Below are positions 11,996 through 21,711 of a stretch of 64,000 bases of DNA, one piece after another. Both the position numbers and the translations under genes were made by a program. Below the pieces are notes generated by a model that made no database searches, was not told the origin of the DNA, and saw nothing but the letters and a program-made list of their open reading frames with translations. The DNA comes from Aquilaria yunnanensis (lineage: Eukaryota; Streptophyta; Magnoliopsida; Malvales; Thymelaeaceae): positions 38,724,001-38,788,000 of the forward strand of contig CM077597.1 of assembly GCA_039654915.1 (NCBI GenBank). The letters run 5' to 3'. The first letter of the stretch is position 1, and every line of letters starts with the position of its first letter.

Positions 11996-12733
11996 AAAGC
12001 GGTGAGCTCGGTCCTCGTGAAAGAAGAAGGGCCAAAGCAATGGCCGGTCTACTATGTCAGCAAGTCCCTGCATGGCGCCGAAGTCAGGTACCCTTTGCTT
12101 CAAAAAGCTATATATGCCTTGGTAGTTGCAGGAAGGAGGCTACGGCCATACTTTCAGGCTCACCCCATTATCGTCCGAAGTACCCTGCCTCTACGGGATG
12201 TTATGAGGAAAGTGGATCATTCGGGAAGGCTTTCCAAGTGGTATATAGAGCTTGGTGAACACGACATCATGTATGAACCCCGGAAAGCTATAAAAGCTCA
12301 AGCTTTGGTAGACTTCATCGCCGAAGTACCAAACACCGAGGAGGGACATTCATTTTCGGGCGAAGACGAGCCAGAATGGACGTTATATGTTGACGGGGCC
12401 TCAGGATCCGAACACCAGGGAGCTGGAGTGATTATCAGAGGCCCTGAAGGCCTAGAAGTAATGAAGGCCATCAAGTTCAGTTTCAATGCCACCAACAACA
12501 TGGCCGAGTATGAGGCCCTCATAGCAGGATTACGCCTGGCCAGAAAAATTGGCGTGAGAAACTTGAAAGCCCATAGTGATTCCCAGCTGGTGGTCCGGCA
12601 AATGGCAGGGGACTATGGCGCAAAAGACCCGACCTTGGCGAAATACCATGAGTTGGTAACAAAGCTTATTCGGGAGTTCGACGTCGTGAAAATTGAGAAC
12701 GTACCCCGATGAGAAAATGCTGAGGCAGACTGC
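11996..12733 (+). pseudogene. pol: RNase H domain (Tat A)
   Basis: After the frameshift the frame reads AVSSVLVKEEGPKQWPVYYV and SKSLHGAEVRYPLLQKAIYA, then the RNase H core with its acidic residues in EWTLYVDGASGSEHQGAG, NNMAEYEALIAGLRLA and LKAHSDSQLVVRQMAGDYG. A TGA at 12710-12712 follows IENVPR; Tat B has an Arg codon there, which suggests CGA to TGA. The domain degrades the RNA strand during reverse transcription. The linker to integrase carries the conserved LAKSKTCTEAL block. Confidence 0.9.
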
Positions 12734-14050
12734 TTGGCGAAGTCCAAAACTTGCACCGAAGCGCTAAGCCACCCCAGCGTCGCGGTGTTAAGCATAGCAA
12801 CCTCGGGGAAAGGATGGAAAGAACCAATCAAAACGTATCTCGCAACCAACACACTCCCCGAAGACCCCAGCGAAGCCGCAAAAGTACGAAGGCGCTCCGG
12901 ACGTTTCTTCTTAATTGGAGAAGAACTATATCGACAAGGATATGCAAATCCACTACAAAGGTGTGTTAGTGAAGAGGATACTGAAATGATCCTCGAAGAA
13001 GTTCAAGAAGGTGCCTGTGGTTCGCACATCGGAACCGACGCCCTGGCAGCAGTGATACTTCGCCAAGGATACTTCTGGCCTACCCTGAGAAAGGACGCCA
13101 TGCAGTTCGTCCGGAAATGTGGTAGTTGCCAGAGACATGCGAACATCCAAAGAACACCCTCGGAGTTCGTGACTTCGGCAGACTATCCTTGGCCCTTCAC
13201 AGTTTGGGGCATAGATCTCATTGGGCCACTCCCAACGGCGCCTGGAGGCGTAAAGTTCTGCGTAGTAGCAGTAGACTATTTCTCTAAGTGGGTCGAGGCA
13301 GAACCTCTGACAACTATCTCGGCAAAAGAAGTGCAGAAGTTCGTATGGAAAAACATCGTATGCAGATTTGGCATACCGAGGGTACTCGTAGCGGACAACG
13401 GATCCCAGTTCATAGACAAAGGATTCCAAGGGTTCATTAGCGACCTCGGGACAAAAATGCACTTCGCCCCAGTAGCTCACCCCCAAAGTAATGGGCAGGT
13501 GGAAGTATCTAACAGGACCATAAAAGATGGTCTGAAAAAGAGATTGGGAGAAGCAAAAGGGAAATGGCCAGGAGAACTCCAAAGCGTGTTATGGAGCTAC
13601 CGAACAACACCCCGAAGAGCCACAGGGGAAACGCCTTTTTCACTCGTCTTCGGTACAGAGGCCATCATCCCTGTCGAAGTAGTACAACCGTCAATACGAG
13701 TCCAAGTGTTCGATGAAAAAGGAAATGACCTCAGCCTGAGAACCAAGCTCGACCTCGTCAGTGAACACAGAGAAGTAGCCGAGCTGAGAAGAAAAGCTTT
13801 CCAGCAAAGAGTGGCAGCAACCATAAACCTACGCGCCAGGCCAAAAGGAATAAAGAAGGGAGACCTCGTTCTCCGAAAGGCTGAATTTACACCCCGAAAG
13901 CCGTCCCACGGGGTACTTCGCGCAAATTGGGAAGGACCCTACCTGGTACTTGCCGAAGTATGAAAAGGAGTTTATAAGCTTGGTGATGCCGAAGGCATAG
14001 AATTAAAAAATACTTGGCACTCAGAGGCCTTAAAAAAATTCTATGCCTAA
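12734..14050 (+). pseudogene. pol: Integrase domain (Tat A)
   Basis: This is the longest intact stretch of pol (12734-13963). The N-terminal zinc module reads VQEGACGSHIGTDALA then KCGSCQRHANIQ. The first His of the HHCC set is Gln here, while Tat B has VHEG. The DDE core is complete: VWGIDLIGPLP, VLVADNGSQF and QSNGQVEVSNRTI. The C-terminus has RANWEGPYLVL, the GPY/F module. A TGA at 13961 precedes the last 29 codons, which end NTWHSEALKKFYA at stop 14048-14050. No chromodomain follows, consistent with the Tat lineage. It would insert the cDNA into the genome. Confidence 0.9.
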
Positions 14051-14167
14051 AAAGTTCGGTGGGAAAGTTGTATTGCACAAGTTGGAAAAATTTGTCTAAG
14101 TAAAAAGTTCTGAAGAAGTACAAAACAAGAGTCTCACGAAAGCAATCGCCGAGGAAAGCAAAAGTAA

Positions 14168-14390
14168 GTTTTTCCAAAGTCTCTTGAGCGAATATGTTCG
14201 GGACAAAGGAAAGCAAAAGTAATGTTTTCCGAAGTCTCTTGAGCGAATATGTTCGGGACAAAGGAAAGCAAGAGTATGGTTTTTCGAAGTCTCTTGAGCA
14301 AATATGTTCGGGACAAAGGAAAGCAAAAGTATGGTTTTCCGAAGTCTCTCGAGCGAATTATGTTCGGGACAGTGGGAAACAAAGGAATCT
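14168..14390 (+). repeat. 55-bp tandem repeat, four copies (Tat A, after pol)
   Basis: The unit core GAAGTCTCTTGAGCGAATAT recurs at about 14176, 14231, 14286 and 14341, an exact 55-base period, with GTTCGGGACAAAGGAAAGC after it. The copies differ by a few substitutions and the last has a one-base insertion. Open frames on both strands here are periodic by-products of the repeat. The region lies between pol and the 3' end of the antisense gene. Confidence 0.9.
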
Positions 14391-15219
14391 GGCAAAAATA
14401 CTTAGCCAAATTTTTATCTATAGAGCCAAAGAGTGCTTACAGAGAAGAAAGTTGCTGAAAGACTACAAAAAAGAAGAAGAAAATGAAGACAAAAGGCCCT
14501 AGTACAAACTAAGGAACCTCGGCGTCTTGAGAACTGCCAGCCTCTGTTCTTTTGTCGGTAACCTTAGGCGCCGGGAGAGAAGGAGGCAGTTTCAAGTGCT
14601 CGATCTTGGACCAAGTCCACCGAGGCTCCTTGGGGATGTTCATGCCTTCCAGGAAGGAGAGGTCAAAATCTGGGAACTTGTGTAGAATTTGGTGCCGAAC
14701 AATACAGAAGCCGTCTTGAAAGCCCAACTTCGTCATATCATCGGACTCCCGCTTCTTGACCACCAAATCTGCATAGTCCTTCTCCAGATCCGCGTAATCC
14801 TTCTCCAGATCCTTGAGCTTTCTCTTCAATGCCTTCATCTTCTTCTTCTCCTCTGAAGGCTTCTTCAGAGATGCGACCTCGGCTTCGAGCTGGGCCTTTT
14901 CCTCAAGCGTCTTCGCAAGGATTGCGTCACTTTCTGACTTATCCTTTTGAATCATTTCTACGATCGAAGTCAGCTCCGCCATCCGAGAGCCAATGTCAGA
15001 AAGTTTCTGGTAGGTGCCTTTCTCAAGTTCCTCTTTCTCTTTTATGAACCCCTCCCGAAGTTCAGCAATTTCCTTCTCTGAAGACTACTTCAACTGAGCA
15101 TTGTCAGCAGCCAACGCCGAACACTAGGCCTTTGTCTTGGTGTAAAGGTCCCAGAGTGACACCCTCCTTTCTGACTCTCACGCCACCCGAACACGGAGCA
15201 ACCCGGCATACCCCATCAG

Positions 15220-15302
15220 CTGCAAAAAAAGCAAACAAAGGGAAAATGATGCTAAGTAAAAAGCAAAGGCGAAATTGGCACTGAGGAAATAGTGAAGCGT
15301 AC
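15220..15302 (-). other. aORF intron 3 (Tat A)
   Basis: 83 bases with donor CAG/GTACGC and acceptor TTTTTTTGCAG. It is phase 0; splicing joins LTEHAAQ to LMGYAGLL. Tat B has the counterpart at 60024-60108. Confidence 0.7.
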
Positions 15303-15562
15303 CTGGGCGGCATGTTCAGTGAGTTTGGCGGCCAAAGAGTTGTCACCTGGGTAAGCCGCCATAAGGGCCTTGTAAGAGGCCTCAGTAAGCACCCCTTTGC
15401 ACATCTGCCTGGCCATCTCGGGACAGTCCTCGGAGTACATATTCATGTCCTCCGTGAACATCCAGAAGGGCTCCTTCGAAACTTTCCCTGCTGGGACTTT
15501 GGCATCCGGAAGGGCCCTCTTGCGGGCGTGTTCGGCAACCCAGTCAGGAGCGGCCACCTCCG

Positions 15563-15650
15563 CTGCACAACAAGGCAGAGAAAGTGGTTAAGGCCAGAAA
15601 ACCCTTAAGGATTTACAAGAGAAAAAAAGGTTCTTTGACAAAGTACAAAC
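15563..15650 (-). other. aORF intron 2 (Tat A)
   Basis: 88 bases with donor CAG/GTTTGTAC and acceptor TTGTTGTGCAG. It is phase 1; splicing joins the exon ending EVPA to EVAAPDWVAEHARKR. Tat B has the matching intron at 60369-60479, followed by WVVEHARKR. Confidence 0.75.
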
Positions 15651-16034
15651 CTGCTGGCACCTCGGTAACGTCGTCGTCAAGAGTCGACGTCGCCTTAGTA
15701 GAGATCCCCTTGCCTTTTATTTGGCGCCGTTCCTCGGCAGAAGGGGTCTCCTCCCCATCGCCCTCCAGAAGAGCATGCGAAGGCGTGGGGCTTTGAGGAA
15801 GGACGTCGACAGAAGGAACCTCGGGCAAAGGGGCAGCAGGGTCTTCGGGCTCCTCGCCTACCTCCTCCGCAATTTGCGGAAGAGAGGAAGGAGCAGCTTT
15901 CTTTGCCCGTTTGGAAGGAGGGCCGGCCGAAGTCTGCTTCCGCCTCCGAGAGGCGGCCTTCTTTGTCTGTTCGCCCCTCTCGGCCTGCCCGATAAAAAGA
16001 GCCTTGTAGAAGGCAGCCGCGTTGTCGCCCATCT

Positions 16035-16107
16035 CTGAAAAAAGAAAAAGAAGATCAGTGTAAGTCCAAGATGAAGTTATGAAGGGAAAAATGAGAAAGT
16101 AACTTAC
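16035..16107 (-). other. aORF intron 1 (Tat A)
   Basis: 73 bases on the minus strand with donor AGA/GTAAGTT and acceptor CTTTTTTCAG/AGATGG. It is phase 1 and joins ESFYE to MGDNAAAFYKALF through one split Lys codon. The same intron in Tat B is 60885-60952. Confidence 0.75.
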
Positions 16108-16941
16108 TCTCATAAAAAGACTCATAAGTCTCATTCCCCCGAAGGAGTTTGACGAGCCAGGAGTCCTTCCCCGAAGAAGCCGGTTTCGGCATATTGAGGT
16201 CTGTCTCATGCTCCTTTACCACCTTGAGTTCCCGAAGGACCTCTTCGGTCATGAGCCTCCAGTTGATCGGAAAGGGGTAAAGGGCACGAGGAGAGACCTC
16301 GGCAGCCCAGTCAGAGACGGCCCGGATGCGCCTGTCGAAGTCCTCAAAGATAGGTGCTACGTCGGCGTCTAGCAGTATCTTCGGGTCAACAACATCCATC
16401 TTGAGGCTCCCCTGAGCCCACTTGGTCGGGACGTGCGACCAAGTCTCCAACTTCTTCAGGAAAAAGAATTTTTGTTGCCACCCTCGCCAGCTGTCTTTGG
16501 TGGCGAAGGTGAATGTATACTTTTTGCTCCCGGATCCCCGAGGTAGCATAAAGTAGAAGCCACCCTTCGGGATCACGAAGAGCTTGTAGTACTGGAGAAA
16601 AACTACAAAGTGAGGTTTTATTTTGAAAACGCCGCACATACAGAGGAAGGCGTTGAAATAGCAGTACGAGTTCGGTGGGAGTTGGTTAACGGCAATGCCA
16701 TGGAAGTTGCAGAACGCGCTAACCATCTCCGGCGGGGGATACCGAAGTCCGGCCTTCAGTTGGGCTCGGAAAACGGTGATTTCATCACTTCGGTTGGAGA
16801 AAGGAAATTGGTCAGGACGGGGCAACCTCGTCACAGAGTAAGAGGGTAAGAAAAACTTTTTCTTCCACTTCGCTAGTTTTGCCGGAGTAGTGCAGCAGGG
16901 GTGAGAAAGAAGAGGTTGCCAACTCTCGGGAACAAGCATGA

Positions 16942-17014
16942 TGAAAACGAGTTCAGGAAAAAAAAGGAAAATGAGTTCAGGGAAAACATGGAAAACGAGT
17001 TCGGGAAAAACAAA
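16942..17014 (+). repeat. 24-bp tandem repeat, three copies
   Basis: GAGTTC recurs at 16948, 16972 and 16996 within GAAAACGAGTTCAGGAAAA-type units, a 24-base period. It lies just upstream of the antisense ORF start and could overlap its 5' leader. Confidence 0.75.
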
Positions 17015-17502
17015 GAAGAAGCTTTGAAAAAAGCAAAAGGACTAAAACCCACCAAAGGTCTTGCCGGAATCTGGATTTCTGGAAGCCGTCGTGAAAAGTG
17101 GTCAGAAAAATGCCTGAAAAAGGAGAACCGCCGCGGAAAATCGGGAGAGAATTAGAAGGCAGAAGAAAGCAAAAGCAGAAGCAAAAAAAGGGTTATGACA
17201 GGGCTGGTATATATTGGCCGAGAAGGCCAGGTGAACCGTCGTCATTAGTACCCCTCGGAAGGCGAAGCGTTGCCATAACTGCTAAATGCTCCTGAAAAGT
17301 CGCGCCTGCCGTACTCAGTGGATTCCCACCCAATAATAGTGTGCCATGTGTCGGTCATCGCGCAGCAAACGTGCCACGTGTCGTCCATCACGTCGAGCAC
17401 GCCCTCTGACACCATTTGGTCTAGAGGCGCCGCCCTAGACTGACTCTGCTGGACACAGGATGCGACGCATGAGCAAACCTATAAAGGCAAAAAAGTAGGT
17501 TA
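17015..17502. other. Noncoding stretch between aORF and 79-bp repeats (Tat A)
   Basis: No coding frame with recognisable similarity is seen. On the minus strand AATATATA (17208-17215) lies about 270 bases upstream of the antisense ATG and could be its TATA box; this is weak. GTGCCA(T/C)GTGTCG occurs twice, near 17342 and 17371. Confidence 0.4.
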
Positions 17503-17722
17503 CCTCGAAGACACCAAAAGACAGCCTGTGACTTCGGGCAAAAGGTCTATCTTCGGTACAAGGTTATCCTATTTTCCCTCGCCACGAGGACACCAAGAGA
17601 CAGCCTGTGACTTCGGGCAGAAGGTGTATCTTCGGCACAGGGACAGCCTATCTTCTTGCGCCTCGAGGACGCAAAAAAGGCTGCCCATCGCTTCAGGCAG
17701 AAGAAGGCGTCTTCGGCACAGA
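17503..17722 (+). repeat. 79-bp tandem repeat, about 2.8 copies
   Basis: Units start at about 17503, 17582 and 17661 with CCTCGAAGACACC-like heads. They share CAGCCTGTGACTTCGGGCA and ATCTTCGG blocks. The last unit is shorter and more diverged. The array sits shortly before the 3' LTR, where Tat elements are known to carry variable tandem repeats. Confidence 0.85.
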
Positions 17723-17778
17723 TATCACAACCACAGGACCCGAAAACCGATGAACCGAAGTTTCTCACTTCGGCTTTT

Positions 17779-17792
17779 CGGAGGGGGGCCTG
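17779..17792 (+). promoter_or_regulatory. Polypurine tract of Tat A
   Basis: CGGAGGGGGGCCTG directly precedes the 3' LTR start at 17793. The purine run is the expected primer for plus-strand DNA synthesis; a CCTG tail separates it from the LTR. Confidence 0.75.
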
Positions 17793-18765
17793 TGATAGCC
17801 AAAGGCTATTGCCTCCTCGGTAGTAACTCCCTGCCAGAATATTGGCCGAGGAGTCTGACGTCACCAAAGAGAGGATCTTTTTACTAACCTCGGAAGGTGC
17901 GAAGTCAAACACTATGAGCTCGAGACTTCGGTTAGCTCGTCAGGAATTCCGAGGATAACACCGTCTCCATCGAGGGGCCAAACTGACCATCTTCGGGTAA
18001 GAAAGCCATCTCTCTGAAGCAAGGAAGAATCTCCTGGAAGGCAGAAGCCCCGAAGAGGATCTTCCCCGAACAAGAAACACCTGAACAAAGGAATCCCCTA
18101 ACTATGGGTGTGAGTCCCAAAGAAGGTGTTCATCAAGGGAACTCCCAGAACTATGGGATAGATCCCGAAGGAGGTGCTCGCACCGAAGGGCGGATAGAAT
18201 CCGAAGAGGGTGCACGCACCGAAGGGCGACCTCGCCCAGGGGACCTCGGGAGTACGGTATGAGCATTTAAGGAGCCTCTGACTTGTCGCCCACAAGCCCT
18301 ACATGTCACATCAGAACGGCGAACTGACACGCCGCAGCCGCCCCAGTCCTGACACAACCTGTCCGGGTCCAGGGCTAAAGGAGGCTGCAAACGGCTGCCT
18401 GTCCCCTAGGTCCAAAAGCACAGATCAAATCCGACCGAACACGTGTCATGATCTGAACGGACCATCTACTCCTATAAATACTAGGAAAGGGGACTGGGCA
18501 AAGGATGGGGCATTTTCCTCCCTCTGAGAAAACACAAAACAGGCAAGACACTTGATCCCTTAGTGTTCTTCCTCCACTTTCACTCAGAAAACTGACTTGG
18601 GCGTCGGAGGGTCCTCCCCAGAAAAGCAAACTGGGGACCTCCTAACCTCTTCTTTGAGCTTTTCAGGCACGCTCAGCTGGGAAACCAGAGCTCCAGGCGC
18701 TCGCCTCCTTAGGAAGTCTCTCCACCTGTCAACATGACAGCAAACGAAGATGCTTTGGGGCATCA
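17793..18765 (+). repeat. 3' LTR of Tat A
   Basis: It begins TGATAGCCAAAGGC and ends GGGGCATCA, then the target duplication CTTAC. It has the same 973-bp length as the 5' LTR. The TATA box is at 18472-18481. At most differing sites this copy keeps C or G where the 5' LTR has T or A, as expected if the 5' LTR has lost more methylated cytosines. Confidence 0.95.
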
Positions 18766-18820
18766 CTTACAAACCAAAATGAGCTCAAGTTATGCATGAC
18801 AAGTACATGTTCACCTATAA

Positions 18821-20246
18821 TGTTAGTGTTGTGCCCAAAAGATAATCATGAGATGGTTGTATTTTTGCACATTGACTCATAATATTTTATTAAGGCATTA
18901 ATCCAACAATTATGTTTGTTGTTTTGTTTCTGCGTAACGTAATAAACGTAATTGTAACCCTAGAATAATGATATTCTCAAACATCCTTGGTCTAGTCTCA
19001 AATGTCCCTGGTATAGTATTATCCTGGAGCGGGTTGCAATAATACAAAATGACTAGCATATGTGGAGACTAATATGAGATATGTAGTCTACATATGGGTA
19101 CAAGTTGGCGAACTTGTGTACTGGACCGACCCACCATGAGAACACTACGTGGATCGTTATATAAGTGTCATAAGTGCTTGTCATAGTGAGCATGGTATAT
19201 GTAGTCCTTCGACCTAACATCATCAAGGTTCCCTACATGTGAGTCACATACTTTGATACTTTCCTTTGTTGCTCATAACTGAGTGAACTTGAAGGAGGTC
19301 ATTGGGTATGCCACATATCATGCAGAGGGATTTGTATGATCAAGATGGGATTTGTCCTTCCTATGTAACGGGAGTGATATCTTCGGGCCTCTTGATAGAG
19401 TGAGACTTAGAAAAATGCATGGCCATGCTTGGATGAGTTGATATACAATATCAATGTCATCAATTTAAGTTGGTCTACTCGGTAATCAAGAATCCAAAGA
19501 TTGGGCTATACGAGAGTGAAACATTCCATGTCTCATGCCTATTCTTGATATCTTGGACAAAGGGAAAATGGCATATATTGGTAATGATCATAAAGGTTTA
19601 GTCGAATCACCGACAATCTTGTCACTTGGGTAGCAATGATGTGTTGCTAGACACCGCTCATTGCTTATGATCATAAATATGATTTATGATCATTGCCAAC
19701 GTGGTAAGAGCCTATTGGGTCGCATACATAAAGCTATTTGGATCATTAGAGTGCATGGGCTAATTATTTGGGTTATGGTTTCACAATAATTTCGTATTAA
19801 TAACGGGCCCAAGAGTTGAGCCATTATTAAGCCCAAAATTAAAGCCTCATTGGATTAGGGCTTTGAAACCCATTAGGCCTGGAAGTTAAGTCTCACTATA
19901 AATACAACTTTTAGTGAGAAATTTTTAGCTTCTTGCCCTGGCCTCCCAAAAGGACAGTTGCACTCTTCTCTTGCAATTCCTTGGAGGACACAAGCTAGCA
20001 CTGCGAGCACAAAAGAAACGTATTTGCCGGGATGTGGTGAAAGCGTGGTGATCTTGAGAGGCTTATGTGGATACCATGGAGAGCTTGAACATGTCAACTG
20101 TTCAGGTGTTGTGATTCGATTCTACAGTTGGGTGAGAGATCTCAACCGAAAATTAGGTATGAAAATTTTTGAACACCCAGTTTACTTGGATCCTGGAAGG
20201 TTTCGGTTAAATTCTACTGCGCTTGTTTGGCTACTGAAACCCAACA
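18821..20246 (+). repeat. Family C solo LTR copy 1
   Basis: 1426 bp, starting TGTTAGTGTTGTGCCC and ending GAAACCCAACA, with perfect target duplication TATAA (18816-18820, 20247-20251). A TATA box CTATAAATAC lies at 19896-19905, about 340 bases before the end, which sets the orientation. It has no primer site, polypurine tract or gag-pol, hence a solo LTR. A perfect 12-bp inverted repeat lies at 19667-19693. The superfamily cannot be fixed; a copia-type origin is possible. Confidence 0.92.
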
Positions 20247-20251
20247 TATAA

Positions 20252-21706
20252 TACCCGAGAAGCACTTTGAAGTTGCAACACAAAATCAAGCATTGAAGGA
20301 CAAGTCATATAACCAAATTCATGGTCATGAAAGCAAACCACCATACTAGTGCCCAAGAACACACATCTATAGCTCCTAGACTCGTCCCACAACCCTGTAC
20401 AAAGCCTGCAAAACTCAAACACATAAGTTTGAGCATTAACAATATGACTTGTTCATTCGACACATATAAGCCAAGCTCTCGGTTTTGTCACATACCTTGA
20501 CAAAAGTTCAATAACTTAGCACACAAGCCACACAAAAAATCACTCAAGCTCTAACCCTTTTCCTGAAATATGTACAATAAGGGGCATGAGTTTATAAACT
20601 CAATAAGGTTCACTACAGCTCAGTGAGCTAATTTAGTTAAGCCCGAAAGCTTAACCTCCACAAAGCCTTACTTAACCTACAAGGAAGACTTGAAAACACA
20701 ATAAAACACAAACATAATAACATGTACACATGCTAACCAAGACATATATACAAGATAACACTAACTACAAAGAGGTTAGCAAGTGCATCCAATCAACAAG
20801 GCACACAACACACGCACCACAACACATTGCTCTTCTCCGCCAAAACCACTGGCAAGTACACACACATAATCCTTGCACCTCAAGCTTTGGAATTCCATCT
20901 CTATTCCACTAGAGCTCCAAGTTTAAAGATAAGTTGGCCTACTTACCTTGAACTTTAGTACTTGCCATTCTTGACTAGCTAGCCAAGAAACCACATAAAC
21001 CCGAAGGTTCCAATATGCCCCATCTAGCAATCTAAGATCATATAGCTCAAATTACTATCACTTAGAAGCCGTTAATCTACTTGAACATGGAATCATTACC
21101 AAAATCAAGTAGAATTTCATGAAACCTTACCAAATCACTAGCTTGAGCTCTCGGCCAACCACTTGAATCTCCAAGACCAAGCTTGAAACTTCAAGTCCAA
21201 GGTCGCCTAATGCCGTAAGCACCAAATACAAGCTTGATTTCCACTCCAAGCTTCAATTCACCACCAATTTGACAAGAATCTGACACTTCAACACCAAAAC
21301 AATCAAACTTTTCCAAGAACTTAGTTAAGCCCGAAACTAGGACTTCTTTAACTTGAAATCATGGCTTAACTCTTAGTGGAAGCATGCATTTTCGGTAATG
21401 AACCACGTGGCGCATAATTGGGCATAATGCCCTTCTCAGTTGCATCATTTCTTTGCATGGTGCCCACTAATCCCTTTTTAACATAAGTGTAAGTTTAAGC
21501 ACCCGAAAGACATGTGCAAATTGGCCCTTAAAACTTTGTTCTCAGCCATTGGCACTTAAACTATTTTTCATGTGCATTTTGGACCTGTTAGTTCTCAGTT
21601 GTGCATTTACATGACTATCCACATTTTCATTTGAGTCTCTCATGATTTTAATGTATTTTCCTTGCAATTTTTGGCCTGGGACAAGCACTGAGGTAAGGGT
21701 CTGACA
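20252..21706 (-). repeat. Solo LTR X2, right segment
   Basis: This is the largest uninterrupted part of X2. It is AT-rich and shows no coding frame with known similarity. It ends GGTCTGACA at 21706, before the TGAGT target duplication. No second copy of this family is present in the window for comparison. Confidence 0.65.
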
Positions 21707-21711
21707 TGAGT

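Larger units (their letters stand above)
14509..16939 (-). pseudogene. Antisense four-exon ORF of Tat A (aORF, putative gypsy-type transposon protein)
   Basis: Exons on the minus strand are 16939-16108, 16034-15651, 15562-15303 and 15219-14509, joined by three GT-AG introns that keep one frame of 728 codons. Exon 1 (277 codons) resembles the Pfam family named putative gypsy type transposon (Transposase_28): FRAQLKAGLRYPPPEM, NQLPPNSYCYFNAFLCMCGV, FLQYYKLFVIPKGGFYFM. Exon 2 has basic runs (KKAASRRRKQ, KRAKKAA) that could act as nuclear signals. Exon 4 is coiled coil (LEKDYADLEKDYADL). Three stops in exon 4 (15180, 15126, 15087) break it. Antisense ORFs between pol and the 3' LTR are known in Tat elements; their function is unknown. 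Start ATG 16939 is the first Met before conserved text, and the frame is open upstream. Confidence 0.75.
7582..18765 (+). mobile_element. Tat A: complete Tat-lineage Ty3/gypsy element
   Basis: An 11184-bp element with two 973-bp LTRs and a perfect target duplication CTTAC (7577-7581 and 18766-18770). The order is LTR, primer site, gag, protease, RT, RNase H, integrase, tandem repeats, an antisense spliced gene, more tandem repeats, polypurine tract, LTR. The Tat assignment rests on the TGGCGCCGTCTGTGGGAA primer site, the pol sequence and the antisense gene after pol, a trait known in that lineage. The frame is almost continuous but carries about eight stops and one frameshift, so it is non-autonomous now. 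Its base composition is visibly more GC-rich than the surrounding older repeats. Confidence 0.95.
7015..21706 (-). mobile_element. Solo LTR X2 (about 2.07 kb) split by Tat A and a family C solo LTR
   Basis: Family A pol text stops at 7014 and resumes at 21712. The insert begins TGTCATACCCC and ends AAGGGTCTGACA, so its termini form the inverted repeat TGTCA/TGACA. Flanking pentamers are TTAGT (7010-7014) and TGAGT (21707-21711), a target duplication with one change; A2 keeps TGAGT at the empty site. Without Tat A and solo LTR C1, X2 is about 2072 bp, made of 7015-7581, 18771-18820 and 20252-21706. No gag or pol sequence is seen in these pieces. Minus orientation is inferred because GGGGTATGACA read on the minus strand is a typical plant LTR 3' end. 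Confidence 0.75.

Noticed and set aside
11800..12258. 152-codon frame overlapping the RT/RNase H border
   Set aside because: It is the third frame across the frameshift site; the RT and RNase H motifs are in the other two frames.
12953..13582. 209-codon minus-strand frame opposite integrase
   Set aside because: It lies fully inside the best-kept integrase frame and has a composition expected of its complement.
14096..14409. Overlapping frames of 90-100 codons on both strands
   Set aside because: They run through a 55-bp tandem repeat and have a periodic, repeat-derived sequence.
19873..20251. Frames in family C LTRs (also 30299-30618 and 52073-52392)
   Set aside because: They cover the TATA box and likely transcript start of the LTR, and no domain is recognisable.
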